This document shows positions 1-11,538 of a stretch of 64,000 nt of DNA, piece by piece (the stretch's first letter is position 1; each line of letters starts with the position of its first letter). Origin of the DNA: Salvia splendens (taxonomy: Eukaryota > Streptophyta > Magnoliopsida > Lamiales > Lamiaceae); contig NC_056033.1 of assembly GCF_004379255.2 (NCBI RefSeq), forward strand, positions 22,870,209 through 22,934,208, given 5' to 3'. The notes under the pieces are model-generated. The model made no database searches. It was not told where the DNA came from and saw nothing but the letters and a program-made list of their open reading frames with translations. The position numbers were made by a program, and so were the translations under genes.

Positions 1-342
1 CCTGTATCAATAGCAGAAGCACCACTTCCCACTTCAGACTTCAGTTTCATATCTCCCAAACTGAGATATTTTCTCTTTTCTCAGTAACAAAGTGGAATCT
101 ATAGTACCATTATTGAATGTATCTTCCATATACACACTTAGAATATTAGAAGTTGAAACCTTCAATTTACCACTTCTATATACAGCTTGCCTATTAGAAT
201 CAATACTGGTTAAACAATCAACATTGTCTAATGCAGGAGAAATAAAATCAGAATGCTTTAAAATGAGTGCATCAGAAAATTTTGGTACTATACGGGAAGC
301 AATCTCAGGATCCTTAATCCTCTGGCTATGAAAAGATAACAA
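1..342 (-). pseudogene. Unrecognised coding-like fragment
   Basis: An open frame of 102 codons runs from 342 to 34 on the minus strand and ends in a TGA at 36-34. A different minus frame stays open past that stop to the window edge, which suggests one frameshift near position 50-80 in an originally longer exon. The residues are ordinary soluble-protein composition with no motif I recognise. Nothing upstream in the window continues it, so it could be a single exon of a gene lying to the left, or a decayed copy. No function is proposed. Confidence 0.3.
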
Positions 343-1079
343 ACCATCTTCCAGTTCTGGAAGGTCGACTTTAGTTAAAACTCAAAAATTAAATATATAT
401 GGATGGATGTAGTCGTTTTTATATTGAAATTTTAAAAATTATTTAATAAAATAATTTGATGTGAATGAGTATGATTATTTCATTTGATGATAACACTAAA
501 AAATTAAATGGAATACTAAGGAATTAAATGGAATGAAAAAAATATCCACATTCTTGTTAATGGAAGAAGAGATTAGGCAACTAATGTATGATATCTACAT
601 TTATTAATTACTAAATAATCATAGAAGGCTAATGATGTATGTAAATGATGATTATGAAAAATTTAGTGTTTCCTAAATAATCATAGAAGGTTAATTATGT
701 AAAATATTAAATTAAATAATCATCATAAATTTAAAAATGTAAAATACCCAAACTATCCAGTTTTGTATACACAATTTTTGTTAATTTTTCACTACTCTCA
801 AGAGGTTAAATTTTAACCATAAATTTACCTTACTCCAATTTTGCAAGGACACAAACAAAATAAGGCAATAAATACCAAAGCTTCAACTTAGATATAACTT
901 ACTAGTTAAATAAATCTAACTTCAAGAATTAATTATAATCATAATAAAAGTTGGACTAGACCAACACTAACAATTAAAAGAAGACTTAGGCTCAACTATT
1001 TAAATTTTAGAAGGTTTATTCCATAATAAAAAATAATTAAAAAGACCCAAAACTTAATTAATTTAAAGTTCATTTTTTA
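343..1079. other. AT-rich spacer, no gene seen
   Basis: This stretch is strongly AT-rich with many short A and T runs and stops in all frames. I see no coding signal, RNA gene or element end except the TTA immediately before position 1080, which is the probable target-site copy of the Harbinger-like element. Confidence 0.6.
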
Positions 1080-2013
1080 GAGCATCAGCAATGGGCCCCG
1101 CCCCGGTGGAATTCCGACCAGCGTGCCGGAATTCTGCGGCGGATGTCGGCCATTGTGCATGGTAGGCACAGATACAGAATTCTACCGAGGACACCGTAGT
1201 TCCACGGCGTTTACGTGGAATTCTGTCGCGAAGCCGCGCGGACGTCCGCCATTGCGTTGACTCCCACGGACGTCCGCACGGAATTCCCGTTTATTGCATT
1301 AAATATATTTTTTAAAAATTTCTATAAATACGTCCCATTGAACTTCGTTTCATTCGCAGCACTTGTATTAATGAGTATCTCTCTCTCTAAAAATACCTTT
1401 CTTTTGAAGAACAATGGAGCACCACGATAGCGATTCCCCCGCCACTAGCGAGTCACCGACGCCTTATTTTCCCATCGGCGGGAGTGCTGGAATGCCGGAA
1501 TGCCGGGGATGATGTCGCAATCTCAAATGCCATCGGGAATGATGCCCGGGTAGTACAGCATGTACCCGTAGTGGTATGGGATGATGCCCCAGATGCCCGG
1601 GGCGAGTGCCGAAATGCCGGAGATGATGCCCGGAATGTCGGGAATGATGCCCAAATGCCGGGAATGATGATGCCCGGGATGATGCAGGGCTCGCATGTTG
1701 CTGCGGGGTGGAGTAAGCAGGGGGTCCCCCAATCGTCGGTGGACAACGTCTATCGGCCCTATATGGATTTACTTTCGACGGACAACCCGACAAGTTCTTC
1801 TCTCGAGACTCAGTTCACTAGCAATGACACATTCTCGCTCGAGGAGTTGGGGCTTTCTCCGGTCCGGGATTCTCCCACCGACGCACCACCGACGACAGTG
1901 AGGAGGGGGAGGACATGGCGAGGGAGGGGCAGGGGACGAGGCGTCCCGATGTACGGTGGTGAGGAGGGGGCTGCTGAGGTGGGGGAGGGATCCAGCGGGA
2001 ACAGGAGGACCGT
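1080..2013 (+). mobile_element. PIF/Harbinger-like element, left end only
   Basis: The sequence starts GAGCATCAGCAATGGG directly after TTA, the terminal motif and 3-bp target type of plant PIF/Harbinger elements. Inside is an ORF1-like remnant typical of these elements. No inverted copy of the terminus is found downstream. Instead the element stops at about 2014-2020, where the sequence becomes homologous to 25186-25246. The right end is therefore missing, probably by a deletion or template switch at a short CTGGAAC identity. Base composition is GC-rich compared with its surroundings. Confidence 0.7.
1414..2013 (+). pseudogene. Harbinger ORF1 (Myb-like partner) N-terminal remnant
   Basis: An ATG at 1414 opens MEHHDSDSPATSESPT, followed by a region built from repeated Met-Pro-Gly units, as in the N-terminus of ORF1 proteins of plant PIF/Harbinger elements. 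These are Myb/SANT proteins that act with the transposase. The frame meets a TGA after about 32 codons, has TAG codons in the MPG tract, and continues in other frames. A later open part (to 2080) holds the Arg/Gly-rich linker that normally precedes the SANT domain. The SANT domain itself is absent because the element is truncated at the RTVWN position. It is non-functional by inspection. Confidence 0.6.
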
Positions 2014-2080
2014 CTGGAACGTAATACAAAGCGCTAGGCAGATGTCATCTCAGATGCTTCAAATTTTCGGTCATTCATTA
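2014..2080 (+). pseudogene. Host-exon fragment, paralogue of 25186-25246
   Basis: From about 2014 the sequence matches 25186-25246 with a 12-bp length difference, including an uninterrupted identity of 26-27 bases around 2052-2078. At 25186 the same sequence reads as an open exon-like frame that I cannot identify. Here it is fused to the Harbinger remnant. It marks the start of the duplicated host-gene region. Confidence 0.45.
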
Positions 2081-2933
2081 TGATAAACTTCGTAAGCTTT
2101 CCATCAGTACAACTAATTTTAAAATCTTATAGAGTGCTATAGATTTCATGGTATGGTTGCTTTGCTTTTCATGATTGAAGGTCGAAAAGATTTAAAGCAT
2201 GATATCTGAGTTTCTTAGAAAAGGTCTTTGCTTATGTAAACACACTAATGATGTGCTTGAAGAGATTTTGAGATGAAATTGCTGGTTTTAACAGACAGAT
2301 GCTAATTTTTGAACGATACTTTCAAATAAAAAGGTGAGAGTTTGAGCACCTGCAATAACTTAGACTTGATGATCACCTCCGTGCTTATCTTATCTTAAAT
2401 GTTAGTACTATGTAGTCTGGGGACAATCTTATTTGTAATTTGCATGTAATTTACAAGTATAGTGTGTGCCTGTGGATCTAGTGCCAAATTTCTGAACTTA
2501 CACCTAACCAACTTTTTCTTTTTGCTGGTATTTTGTGAAATGGAATAAAGAGGGCTTCCCAAACTGTAGTTGCTATGTTCACAAGTCACTTAGCACATAG
2601 AATGAGTTTGTAAGTTTAATAGCAATTTTTTTTGTCATTTTGATCATCTAATTGGAAAAATACTACGAACTGTTCAAGTGACATCATTTCCTCATTTGGT
2701 TTTTGTCATTGCAAAGAGATACAGATGATTAGTAAGAAGAGTTTAAGCCATTTTTCAATGTATGATAGTTAATTATTTGTTTTGTCTGACGTTTTATGTC
2801 TCAAGAGTAAATGGAATTGGTATGGTATACTGTACACATCAATTCTTTTGATTCATCAATTGTTATAATCTTTTTTCAAGGAAATTGTGCATTTTTTTCT
2901 AAACCTACAAATATGTTCCTTTAGAGGGAAGCT
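2081..2933. other. Intron-like flank of the interrupted host locus
   Basis: AT-rich, with T-rich runs and short open stretches but no convincing coding frame. It is continuous in origin with 16619 onward, as shown by the TTAGC target copies on either side of the retrotransposon. I see no RNA gene or element here. Confidence 0.5.
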
Positions 2934-3448
2934 TTAGCTGTAATGTCCGTTTTTTTTAATTAAAGGGTGTTTGCTTTTTGTGAATATCTTGTTTAAGATA
3001 TGGTGTGGTATGTTTTATTTGTTTTACATTATTTATGGGTGTGAATTTTTTTAGTTTATGGTTTTTGAAAAGCAAATTAATATCTTAATTAATAAATTAA
3101 ACCCCCCCTCTCTCTCGGTTTTTCTCTCCCTCTCCCCCTCTCTTTTTCGAAAACCCTCCCTCTCTCCCCACTAATTTCTCAACCTCCCCCACTCCCTCTT
3201 AACCGATTCATTCCCCTTTTTCCAATCTTTTTCTCTCTTCGGTCTCTCTCAATCTCTCATCTCTCTCTTTCGCGAAGTTGCTCTCTCACCGGTAAGTTCT
3301 CTCGCCCTCCTCCCTCTCGGTTTACCTTTCCCCTTTCACTCCCTCTCATCATCGTCTTGGATTCCTCAAGGTGATACCCCCCTTCGTCGTGAATCGGAGT
3401 CGTAAGAGGAAGTAAAGCTTTTTCACTACGTCGAACTATCCGGGAAAG

Positions 3449-5329
3449 GTAACACAAGGCCTCAACTCTCGTTTAATTCGAATTCATGCATGTAGGACGT
3501 TTTGGAGGGGTTAGATGCTGAATAAGTTGTGGGATTATGTGTTTGTGTGAAGCATGTTTTTGATGGTAACTGACAGTGGGTTCCGACCCCTTTTTGACTG
3601 AGCAAACGATCTCCTTTTGGTACGAAATTTTAACCGTATAAACTTGGATGTGTCTTCGGTGTGGTGTGTAAATTTCAGCTTCATTGGATGTCGTATGATT
3701 TTACTATGATTTTTGCAAGTAAACTGCGCAGTTCTGCGTGTGGTGTGTTCTGGGTGATGTTTTCATGTGCAATGGTTGGGTTTCTGAGTGTTGTGCTTTT
3801 GTGATGTATGTGGGTGTGTTTGGCCAAGAGATGGCTCGGAGGAATCAGTGTTTGGTTCGAGAGTTTTCGTGTGTGTTGGCCGAGAGTTGTTGGGTTCAGC
3901 CTAGGGCAGATTTGTGGAGAGTCTGGAAGGGATGATCCCAGGTGTTTGGGTGTGTTTTGGGATGTAGAATGCGTGGTGTGTTTGTCGTATAGGGTTTGAG
4001 AATCGGGGGTCAGAGGAAAAGGGGTGTAAACTAGGTGCCGAGCAGACGGCCGAGGTGGTCGGCCGAGGTGCCGAGCATGCGGCCGAGATGGTCGGCCGAG
4101 GTGCCGAACAGGCGGCCGAGACGGTCGGCCGAGGTGCCGAGCCGGACGGCCGAGATGGTCGGCCGAGGTGCCGAGCTGTGCCGAGACAGGTGCCGAGCTG
4201 TGCCGAGACATGTGCCGAGCTGTGCCGAGACATGTGCCGAGCTGTGCCGAGACAAGTGCCGAGCTGTGCCGAGACAGGTGCCGAGCTGTGCCGAGACAAG
4301 TGCCGAGCTGTGCCGAGACAGGTGCCGAGCTGTGCCGAGACAGGTGCCGAGCTGTGCCGAGACAGGCGGCCGAGGTGCCGAGCCAGGCGGCCGAGACGGT
4401 CGGCCGAGGTGCCGAGCCAGGCGGCCGAGACGGTCGGCCGAGGTGCCGAGCCAGGCGGCCGAGACACCGAGCCAGGCCGAGACGCCGATCCTTTTTCCGA
4501 GCTTTTTCCGAACCTTTTCCGAGCCAAGTGAGCCGTTGCACAGTAAGGGTATGCCAGGAGTTTGAGTGTTGTGTGTGTGTCGTGTGCGCGTTTTGAGTAC
4601 GTCGTATGCGTGTCGGGTGCGTGCGGGGTGTGTTTTCGGGCGTGTCTTTGGGTGTTTGGCTTATGAGATGTTGTTAAGTGTGTGTTCGTGTAACGTGCCA
4701 GATGTTGAAGTCATCCACGTAGGAATCATGCATTGTCGTTTAAACATCGTCTACCCTGACTCTAATCATGATTTATTTATCTTTCAAAAAGGGTGATCTT
4801 TTACGAGGGAAGTGTGGTTGAAGGGAACTGTTTTAAAAGCTAAGCAATCGAGGTGGGCTTTTCTACCCTACTTTTATGTGGGTTATCTTTAAATACGGAC
4901 TTTGTTCCGGAAATGTTTATGGAGGTGAACTGTTTGTCTTGCCAATTGTTTTGTTTTGAAACCTATCTGAAGTGGTTTACCACATATGTTTAATCGAATT
5001 CGGGTCTGTTGGGCTGCGAACCCTCAGGCTAGTGTACACGAGACCGGGAGCCATCTGAGAGCAAGTTGGCCGGTCTAGTTGACCTGGGGTGTGGCCACGC
5101 CCCTTGTCATGGTTGGATCAGATAGTGTATGATAGTGGGAATAAGGGTGGCAATATCTGAAAATGACTGCGCAGTCGAATTTATGAAATATATTTTGTGT
5201 ACTTGGGTTACTTTCTTACACTTAAAACCCCAAGGTTACACTGATGTGGCATGACAAACTATGATTTTGGCGTGTGTCCACTGAGTGCAATAAGTACTCA
5301 GCCCTGCATGTTGTTTTCTTAATGTGCAG
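3449..5329 (+). other. Candidate intron inside LTR 1
   Basis: The donor context GGGAAAG/GTAACA follows the CT-rich leader, and TTCTTAATGTGCAG/GTTGAGCGG makes a good plant acceptor. The same donor and acceptor contexts (AAAG/GTA and TGTGCAG/GTTGAGCGG) are kept in the diverged solo LTR at 31488-32999 although the sequence between is largely different. Removal would shorten the leader by 1.9 kb and take out the minisatellite. There is no transcript evidence. Confidence 0.45.
4035..4480 (+). repeat. GC-rich minisatellite in LTR 1
   Basis: Two interleaved tandem units: a 22-bp unit beginning GCCGAGCTGTGCCGAGACA, about nine copies, and a 34-bp unit built on GGCGGCCGAGACGGTCGGCC, about three to four copies with extra degenerate ones at the left end. 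Because 22 and 34 are not multiples of three and stops are rare, long open frames appear on both strands; they are by-products and not genes. Confidence 0.9.
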
Positions 5330-5662
5330 GTTGAGCGGCGATGGGGATGACGGATGTTGAGCAGTGAAAGCCAAATGAGTGTTTTACTTGGTCTTTTGGA
5401 TGGTGTCGTGTCGTCATACCCGGCATCATCTGTCTTTTGGTCTTTTCCGCTGCTTTGTAATCCGATACATTGTTTTTATTTAACTCTGTTTACATTAACT
5501 TTAGAAATGTCTTCTTAGTACAATGTTTGAAGTGAACTTCTTTTTAATAAATGCTTTTGGGTCAAATATTCCTGTTCTCCCCTTTCTTCCCCGCTTCTTT
5601 ATTCCTCCCCTAGTCGCGGTCCACCGTACTTCCTATCCTTAGGAAATGCGGGCGTGACAGAG

Positions 5663-5674
5663 TGGTATCAGAGC
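5663..5674 (+). other. Primer binding site, initiator tRNA-Met
   Basis: TGGTATCAGAGC lies 3 bp after the LTR end. It is the standard plant LTR-retrotransposon primer site complementary to the 3-prime end of initiator tRNA-Met and fixes the 5-prime to 3-prime direction of the element. Confidence 0.9.
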
Positions 5675-6267
5675 GAGGTTTTCTCTTTCTGCTCTGGACC
5701 CAAAAAAAAAAAAATTCTTTTTCTGACTGGAGTAAGTTTTCAAAAGTGTCATTGGCTCAACATCCGACTCATCGCACTCAACCTGAAATGAGGTAATGAA
5801 AATTTCGAAATTTTGGAAAGTATATGGAAGTGGAGGAAATTGTGATTTTGGTGTTGAAAATGATTTTTATGTAAAGTTTAAGTAAATGTTGAGACATGTG
5901 GAAGGGTACAACGTGATGTGGAAAAGTTGGAAATTATTTGAGTTATGAACTGTTATGGTGTTATGAACTGTTGATGTATGATGAACTTATATGAAAGCAT
6001 GTGGCTGATGTGTGATGATATGATGACGTGAATGTTGATGTGAGCTTTTATGTGAGTATGTGTTGGCCTTTTGAATGTTTGAACTTAGACGTGATAGAAT
6101 TTCACTAGTGCTTCTTGGACCTATGATAGATAAGAGCTTTTGGCCTTTGAACACCAGCGGGTTTGGGTTAGAACAGCGATACGTGCATACACACTCTCTC
6201 TCTCTCTCTTCTTCGGTTATGTACTCTGTTTTTTATACGCGAGGCGGTTGTTTCTGTTTTTCTATAG
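5675..6267 (+). other. Leader between primer site and leader ORF
   Basis: Untranslated leader with an A-run at 5701-5714 and a CT microsatellite near 6189-6210. A donor-like GAG/GTAATG at 5788-5793 and an acceptor-like pyrimidine tract ending in CTATAG at 6267 would remove about 480 bases and place the next exon start on the leader ORF. This is inference from splice consensus only. Confidence 0.35.
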
Positions 6268-6789
6268 ATGGCGCGTATGTTCCGAACCCCGTGACGGAGT
6301 GATCGCGATAGACTTAGGGCACAGAGGGTGCTCAGGGATTATAGAGTGTACCGGAAGAAGGATCACGTACCGTTGATCGAGTTCGTGGCACACTTCGACA
6401 CCCTCTGGAGGGCAGCTCAGGAGTTCGGAGTGACAGAGCATGACGGCATTGAGAAGCTAATAGATTTGCTTCCCGATAGCTGGAAGGAGTGGGCCGAAAG
6501 AACGGCGAGGAGGTACACGTGGCATGAGCCTGCTACCGACGACTTGGTGGGTGACATGGCTGGCTTTCGGAAAGCCGTGTTTTGTGCACTGGTGGACTCT
6601 CGAGAGGAGCAGCCCCCACAGGAGGTGGAAGAGAGGGTCGTGTATCAGGACAAGTATGTGAGCATGTACGAGGGTGAACAAGGGTATGAAGATGTTTATG
6701 AGGAGGCTCTGCCAGGGAACTCCGAGGAGGATGACGACGAAGACCCGGAGGAAGGGCCTATGGATGAGGATGATAGAGTCGTAGTCTAG
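6268..6789 (+). pseudogene. Extra gag-like leader ORF of the Tekay element, one stop
   Basis: A frame starting at ATG 6268, just after an acceptor-like TTTTTCTATAG, runs to the TAG at 6789. It is interrupted by one in-frame TGA at 6292-6294, which would be a CGA codon after a single C-to-T change. From 6295 on it is open for 164 codons. It encodes an alpha-helical, gag-capsid-like segment (FDTLWRAAQEFGVTEHDG, then a Leu-Pro-x-Ser-Trp turn as in plant Gag proteins), then a strongly acidic tail of Glu and Asp. It lies upstream of and in a different frame from the main gag-pol at 7006. It could be a remnant of a second gag or an accessory protein. The same frame with the same TGA is present at 14903-15424. 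Function unknown. Confidence 0.55.
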
Positions 6790-7005
6790 AATTAGAATAG
6801 TTCGTTGTCTTTTCAGTTTTTGCTTTCAGTACGATCTACTCTTGGGAACAATGTTGGCCTTCTTTCTTTTAATGAGAATTTGGATTTTGATATATATATC
6901 CTATGTGTTGCATCTTATACTACATGAAGATTTTATAAGAAAATTTTGAGAAAGTGGTAATTTTGGATGAGAATTGTAGTAACACTTTTTGGATATTGAA
7001 TCAGA
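6790..7005 (+). other. Spacer before gag-pol
   Basis: AT-rich 216-bp gap between the leader ORF and the gag-pol start, with no coding signal. The AT content contrasts with both neighbouring ORFs. Confidence 0.5.
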
Positions 7006-10000
7006 ATGCCGCCAAGACGTGCACGCCAACCACGACAAGGACCCAACGTGGAGGCACCACCTCCACCACCACCGCCACCACCACCTCCACCCCCGCCTCA
7101 ACAAGAAAGATTCATAGTTACATTCTCAAGGCAGAATCCCCCAAAATTTGACGGACAAGGAGACCCATCCAAAGCGGAAGAGTGGATACGCGGCCTCGAG
7201 CGTATCTTCAGGGTCATGGAGTGCACAGATAGGGAGCGCATTGCTGGTGCTACCTTTCAACTGTCAGGTGCTGCCGATTACTGGTGGGAGACTCGGCAAA
7301 GAACTATGAATCCTGCCCGCCTGGAGGCGCTAACATGGGAGGAGTTTAAAGTAGAGATCGATAACAAGTATGTTCCAAAGACGTACAGACGGGCCAAGGT
7401 GGTAGAGTTCCACACACTAAGCCAAGGCCGAATGACTGTAACCGAGTATGACCGAGCCCTCGCGCAGATGGCACGATATGCGCCCGAGTTGATGGACACC
7501 GATGAGAAATGGGCGGTGAAGTTCCGGGCCGGGCTCAGAGATGAGATAAAGGCCGCATTGGCCTGTCGAGGAGAACTCTCCTACTCGGAGATCTTGACTT
7601 GTGCACTGGACGTGGAAGATGCACTCCCTAAGCCAAGAGTTGTGGCAACAACAAACGCGACACCTCTACAAGCTCAGCCGGGCCACCAAGAGAAGAGGAG
7701 GTGGGATGGTGACCAGGCTCAGTATGGTGGTAAGAGGCCACAACACATGAGGAACCCACCCTACAATGGCGGGAGACAGAATACTTTCCAACCGAGGGCA
7801 AACTTTCCGCCGAGGAACCCTCAATGTGGAAGGTGCTTCAAGTACCACGCCGGGGAGTGTCGAGACCCTAGGTGCTTCAACTGTGGTGGGAGTGGCCACT
7901 ACATCCGAAATTGCCCAAACAAGCACATGGGAACGGGAACGAGACAGAACCAGCTAGGTTTCCGTCCACAATCCCAGGCACTACCTGCACCTCCACCGCA
8001 ACAACGCCGCCAAGGATTACCATCGCAAGCAAGGGCCTACGCCTTGAAGGGGAAACAGCCGGCAAACGGGAAAGAAACCTTTGAGCAAGGAAACTTGGCA
8101 GGTATGGGCACACTTCTCAATATGCCTATAGTTGTCTTGTTTGATACGGGTGCGTCGCATTCCTTTATATCAACGTCTTGTGTGGATACTTTGGAATTAC
8201 CTACTGTTAAGACCGAACCCACTATGAGTGTGACCTCACCGGTAGGCGGGGCTATAGATATATCCCGATCTTGTGCATGTGTGAACTTTGGAATAGGTGA
8301 ACTCAGTTTAGTGGCTTATAATTTGCAAGTAATGACGATGGGTAGCGTAGACATAATCTTGGGTATGGATTGGTTAGCGGAGAACCACGTTACCCTTCAT
8401 TGTAGAGAAAGGGAAATCTCGTTTGAAACCCCCGGAAAGGAGCCGACGAAGTTTCACGGAATCCCATTGAGCCGACGCAAGTCCATTATCTCTGCGCTGC
8501 AAGCCACTACAATGATGAGGAAGGGATGTCCAGCGTACCTTGTTTATTTGAATGGGGAGGAGAAGAAAGACAGGAAGATAGAAGATGTGGCGATAGTGAG
8601 TGAATATCCCGATGTCTTCCCCGATGCATTGCCGGGACCCCCACCCGACAGGCAAGTAGAATTCACGATCGATCTGGAGCCCGGATCGGCACCAATATCC
8701 AAAGCACCTTATAGAATGGCGCCAAAAGAGTTGGAGGAGCTTAAGGTGCAACTGCAAGAGCTACTGGAATTGGGATTCATTAGACCTAGCGTGTCACCAT
8801 GGGGAGCACCAGTGTTGTTCGTAAAGAAGAAGGATGGAACGATGAGGATGTGCATCGACTATCGGGAGCTAAACAAACTAACGCTGAAGAACAAGTATCC
8901 ACTACCAAGGATAGACGACTTGTTTGACCAACTTCGAGGGGCAGGAGTCTTCTCTAAGATGGATTTGAGGTCTGGGTACCATCAGCTGAGGGTTCGGCGA
9001 GAAGATGTACCCAAGACAGCTTTTCGAACAAGATATGGTCATTATGAGTTCGTTGTAATGCCTTTTGGACTGACGAACGCCCCGGCAGTGTTCATGGACC
9101 TTATGAACCGCGTGTTCCATCCTTTTCTGGATCGGTTTGTCCTGGTTTTCATCGATGACGTGCTTGTTTACTCAAAGAACGAGGAGGAGCACCAAGAGCA
9201 CTTGAGAACCGTCCTAGCAACTCTAAGGGACGAGAAACTATATGCCAAGTTCAGTAAATGCGAGTTTTGGCTCAAGGAAGTAAATTTTCTTGGACATGTA
9301 GTAACTTCAGATGGAATTCGTGTAGATCCGGCCAAGGTAGAAGCGGTGCAGGAGTGGAAGTCACCTTCTACACAAAACGAAATCCGAAGCTTTTTAGGAC
9401 TGGCGGGCTATTATCGAAGATTCATCGAGGGATTCTCGAAGATAGCAAGGCCAATGACGCAACAACTGAAAAAGGGAGTCAAGATGATTTGGACGCCAGA
9501 ATGTGAGGCGAGCTTTCAGTTGTTGAAGGAGAAATTGACCACCGCACCAATCTTAGCTGTGCCGGAGCCAGAGACTGACTATGCGGTATATACGGATGCG
9601 TCGAAGGTGGGACTGGGATGTGTGCTTATGCAGAAGGGGAAAGTGATTGCATATGCATCGAGACAATTGAAGCCCCATGAACTGAATTATCCGACGCATG
9701 ACTTGGAACTGGCAGCTGTGGTACATGCTTTGAAGATCTGGAGACATCATCTTTATGGAGTCCGTTGTGAGATATACACGGACCATAAGAGTCTAAAGTA
9801 CTTCTTTGAGCAAAAGGAGTTGAACATGCGCCAACGTAGGTGGCTCGAGTTGGTAAAGGACTACGATTGTGGTATAAATTACCATCCGGGAAAAGCAAAC
9901 GTAGTGGCCGATGCTCTTAGTAGGAAGTCTCAATCTCAGCTGGCCACCTTTCTTACTATCGAGGAGAGTATAATCCAAGAGTTCAGTAAGATGCGCTTGG

Positions 10001-11493
10001 AAGTGGTGAGAATGCCCGAGACTGTGGAAGGGATAGTAGCCACGTTGGTGATGGAACCCGACTTAAGAGCCAGAATTGTAGAAGCTCAACGGCGAGATAC
10101 GTTACTAGAAAAGATTCGCTCAGAAGTGAGGACGGGTGAACTCGGAAATTTTCGTGAAGCAGCGGATAATGGTCTCACATACAAGGGAAGGTTGTGTGTG
10201 CCTAAGGATGAAGGCCTGAGGATGGAAATCATGAGAGAAGCACATGAAACCCCATACGCTGCTCATCCAGGGAGCACCAAAATGTATCAAGACTTGAAAA
10301 GACAGTTTTGGTGGAACGGTATGAAAAAGCATGTTGCGGCATTTGTGGAGAGATGCCTAGCATGTCAACAAGTAAAGGCGCTACACCAACGACCCTATGG
10401 GAAATTGCAACCCCTCGAGATTCCGGAATGGAAGTGGGAACATATTGCAATGGACTTTGTGGTAGGACTGCCAAAATCCCAGCGAGGGAACACGGTGATT
10501 TGGGTGATTATAGATCGCCTCACCAAATCTGCCCATTTTGTGCCGGTTCGTGCCACTTATGGATCCGATCAGTTGGCTAAGGTATATGTACGGGAAATTA
10601 TACGCTTGCATGGAGTTCCAGCGACAATCACATCTGATCGTGATGCTAAATTCACTTCTAGATTTTGGACAAGCCTGCAGAGCGAGTTGGGGACTAAGTT
10701 GAATTTCAGTACAGCGTTCCACCCGCAAACCGACGGGCAGTCGGAGAGAACGATACAAGCATTGGAGGACATGCTACGAGCCGTGGTGCTAGATCGAGGC
10801 GTAGGTTGGGAAGAAGTGTTGCCCTTGGTAGAGTTCGCTTACAATAATAGTTACCAGGCGACTATCAAGATGGCCCCATATGAGGCCTTGTATGGAAAGA
10901 AGTGTAGATCGCCACTTTATTGGGATGAAGTGGGTGAGAGAAGAATTCTCGGACCAGACTCTGTAGAAGAGATGATAGAGATTGTCCGACAAATCCGTGG
11001 GAGGATCAAGGAGGCACAAGATCGACAGAAATCTTATGCGGATGTTCGAAGGACCGAGTTACAGTTCGAGGTCGGGGAAAAGGTCTTTCTGAAAGTTTCC
11101 CCTTCTAAGGGAATAACTCGTTTTGGAGTGAAGGGAAAGCTGAGACCCCGATTTATTGGTCCATACGAGATTTTGGATAGAGTCGGCGTGGTAGCATACA
11201 GGTTGGCTCTACCACCAAGCTTTGGAAATGTGCACAACGTCTTCCATGTGTCACAATTGAGGAAGTACGTGTTTGACCCCACACACATCGTTCACCAAGA
11301 AGAGATGATGGTCCTAAATCCCGATCTAAGCTATGAGGAGAAGCCCGAGGCCATTTTGGACCGGAGAGTGCAAGAATTGAGGAATAAGTCAATTGCTTCG
11401 GTGAAAGTACGGTGGAGGAATCATGGAGTCGAAGAAGCAACATGGGAATTAGAAGATAAGATGAGAGAGAAGTTTCCGGAGCTGTTTGAGTAA
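7006..11493 (+). CDS. Gag-Pol polyprotein of Tekay-type chromovirus, intact
   Basis: A single 1495-residue frame from ATG 7006. A poly-proline run lies at about residues 18-31. The gag capsid-like region follows at about 55-200, then a CCHC zinc knuckle ([14 protein letters not shown], near 290-303). An aspartic protease has FDTGASHSF near 380. Reverse transcriptase shows the [10 protein letters not shown] motif and the FIDDVLVYS catalytic motif near 716. RNase H has [10 protein letters not shown] near 862. Integrase has an HHCC zinc finger (ERCLACQQ) and a DDE core with SDRDAKF near 1211. A chromodomain closes the protein ([17 protein letters not shown], about 1466-1482), which in this family directs insertion to heterochromatin. 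All catalytic residues I can check are present and there is no stop or frameshift, so the copy may be competent or recently was. Confidence 0.95.
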   Translation: MPPRRARQPRQGPNVEAPPPPPPPPPPPPPPQQERFIVTFSRQNPPKFDGQGDPSKAEEWIRGLERIFRVMECTDRERIAGATFQLSGAADYWWETRQRTMNPARLEALTWEEFKVEIDNKYVPKTYRRAKVVEFHTLSQGRMTVTEYDRALAQMARYAPELMDTDEKWAVKFRAGLRDEIKAALACRGELSYSEILTCALDVEDALPKPRVVATTNATPLQAQPGHQEKRRWDGDQAQYGGKRPQHMRNPPYNGGRQNTFQPRANFPPRNPQCGRCFKYHAGECRDPRCFNCGGSGHYIRNCPNKHMGTGTRQNQLGFRPQSQALPAPPPQQRRQGLPSQARAYALKGKQPANGKETFEQGNLAGMGTLLNMPIVVLFDTGASHSFISTSCVDTLELPTVKTEPTMSVTSPVGGAIDISRSCACVNFGIGELSLVAYNLQVMTMGSVDIILGMDWLAENHVTLHCREREISFETPGKEPTKFHGIPLSRRKSIISALQATTMMRKGCPAYLVYLNGEEKKDRKIEDVAIVSEYPDVFPDALPGPPPDRQVEFTIDLEPGSAPISKAPYRMAPKELEELKVQLQELLELGFIRPSVSPWGAPVLFVKKKDGTMRMCIDYRELNKLTLKNKYPLPRIDDLFDQLRGAGVFSKMDLRSGYHQLRVRREDVPKTAFRTRYGHYEFVVMPFGLTNAPAVFMDLMNRVFHPFLDRFVLVFIDDVLVYSKNEEEHQEHLRTVLATLRDEKLYAKFSKCEFWLKEVNFLGHVVTSDGIRVDPAKVEAVQEWKSPSTQNEIRSFLGLAGYYRRFIEGFSKIARPMTQQLKKGVKMIWTPECEASFQLLKEKLTTAPILAVPEPETDYAVYTDASKVGLGCVLMQKGKVIAYASRQLKPHELNYPTHDLELAAVVHALKIWRHHLYGVRCEIYTDHKSLKYFFEQKELNMRQRRWLELVKDYDCGINYHPGKANVVADALSRKSQSQLATFLTIEESIIQEFSKMRLEVVRMPETVEGIVATLVMEPDLRARIVEAQRRDTLLEKIRSEVRTGELGNFREAADNGLTYKGRLCVPKDEGLRMEIMREAHETPYAAHPGSTKMYQDLKRQFWWNGMKKHVAAFVERCLACQQVKALHQRPYGKLQPLEIPEWKWEHIAMDFVVGLPKSQRGNTVIWVIIDRLTKSAHFVPVRATYGSDQLAKVYVREIIRLHGVPATITSDRDAKFTSRFWTSLQSELGTKLNFSTAFHPQTDGQSERTIQALEDMLRAVVLDRGVGWEEVLPLVEFAYNNSYQATIKMAPYEALYGKKCRSPLYWDEVGERRILGPDSVEEMIEIVRQIRGRIKEAQDRQKSYADVRRTELQFEVGEKVFLKVSPSKGITRFGVKGKLRPRFIGPYEILDRVGVVAYRLALPPSFGNVHNVFHVSQLRKYVFDPTHIVHQEEMMVLNPDLSYEEKPEAILDRRVQELRNKSIASVKVRWRNHGVEEATWELEDKMREKFPELFE

Positions 11494-11525
11494 TCTAGGG
11501 AAATTTCGGGACGAAAATTTTTTTT

Positions 11526-11538
11526 AAGGTGGGAGGAA
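11526..11538 (+). other. Polypurine tract
   Basis: AAGGTGGGAGGAA directly precedes the TG of LTR 2, the expected plus-strand primer for reverse transcription in this element. Confidence 0.85.

Larger units (their letters stand above)
2939..5659 (+). repeat. Tekay element LTR 1 (2721 bp)
   Basis: Full-length LTR, TG...CA. A short AT-rich start is followed by a CT-rich tract at 3098-3290 that looks like a plant 5-prime leader, so transcription probably starts near 3095 (inference). The rest would be transcribed leader. It contains a GC-rich minisatellite and a candidate intron. Identical in plan to 11539-14294. Confidence 0.93.

Noticed and set aside
4160..4370. Regular repeat array that could suggest CRISPR
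   Set aside because: The units are contiguous without unique spacers and lie in a plant LTR; it is a minisatellite.
4035..4596. Several overlapping long ORFs on both strands (up to 286 codons) in the LTR, repeated at 12632-13231
   Set aside because: They come from a 22/34-bp GC-rich tandem repeat with few stop codons. The repeat length is not a multiple of three and all frames stay open, so no protein is implied.
5663..5674. tRNA-like sequence
   Set aside because: Only the 12 nt complementary to a tRNA 3-prime end are present next to an LTR: a primer site, not a tRNA gene.
6075..6376. Two overlapping frames with CT-repeat-derived Ser/Leu stretches before the leader ORF
   Set aside because: They are driven by a CT microsatellite and lack conserved motifs; the region looks like an intron or leader.
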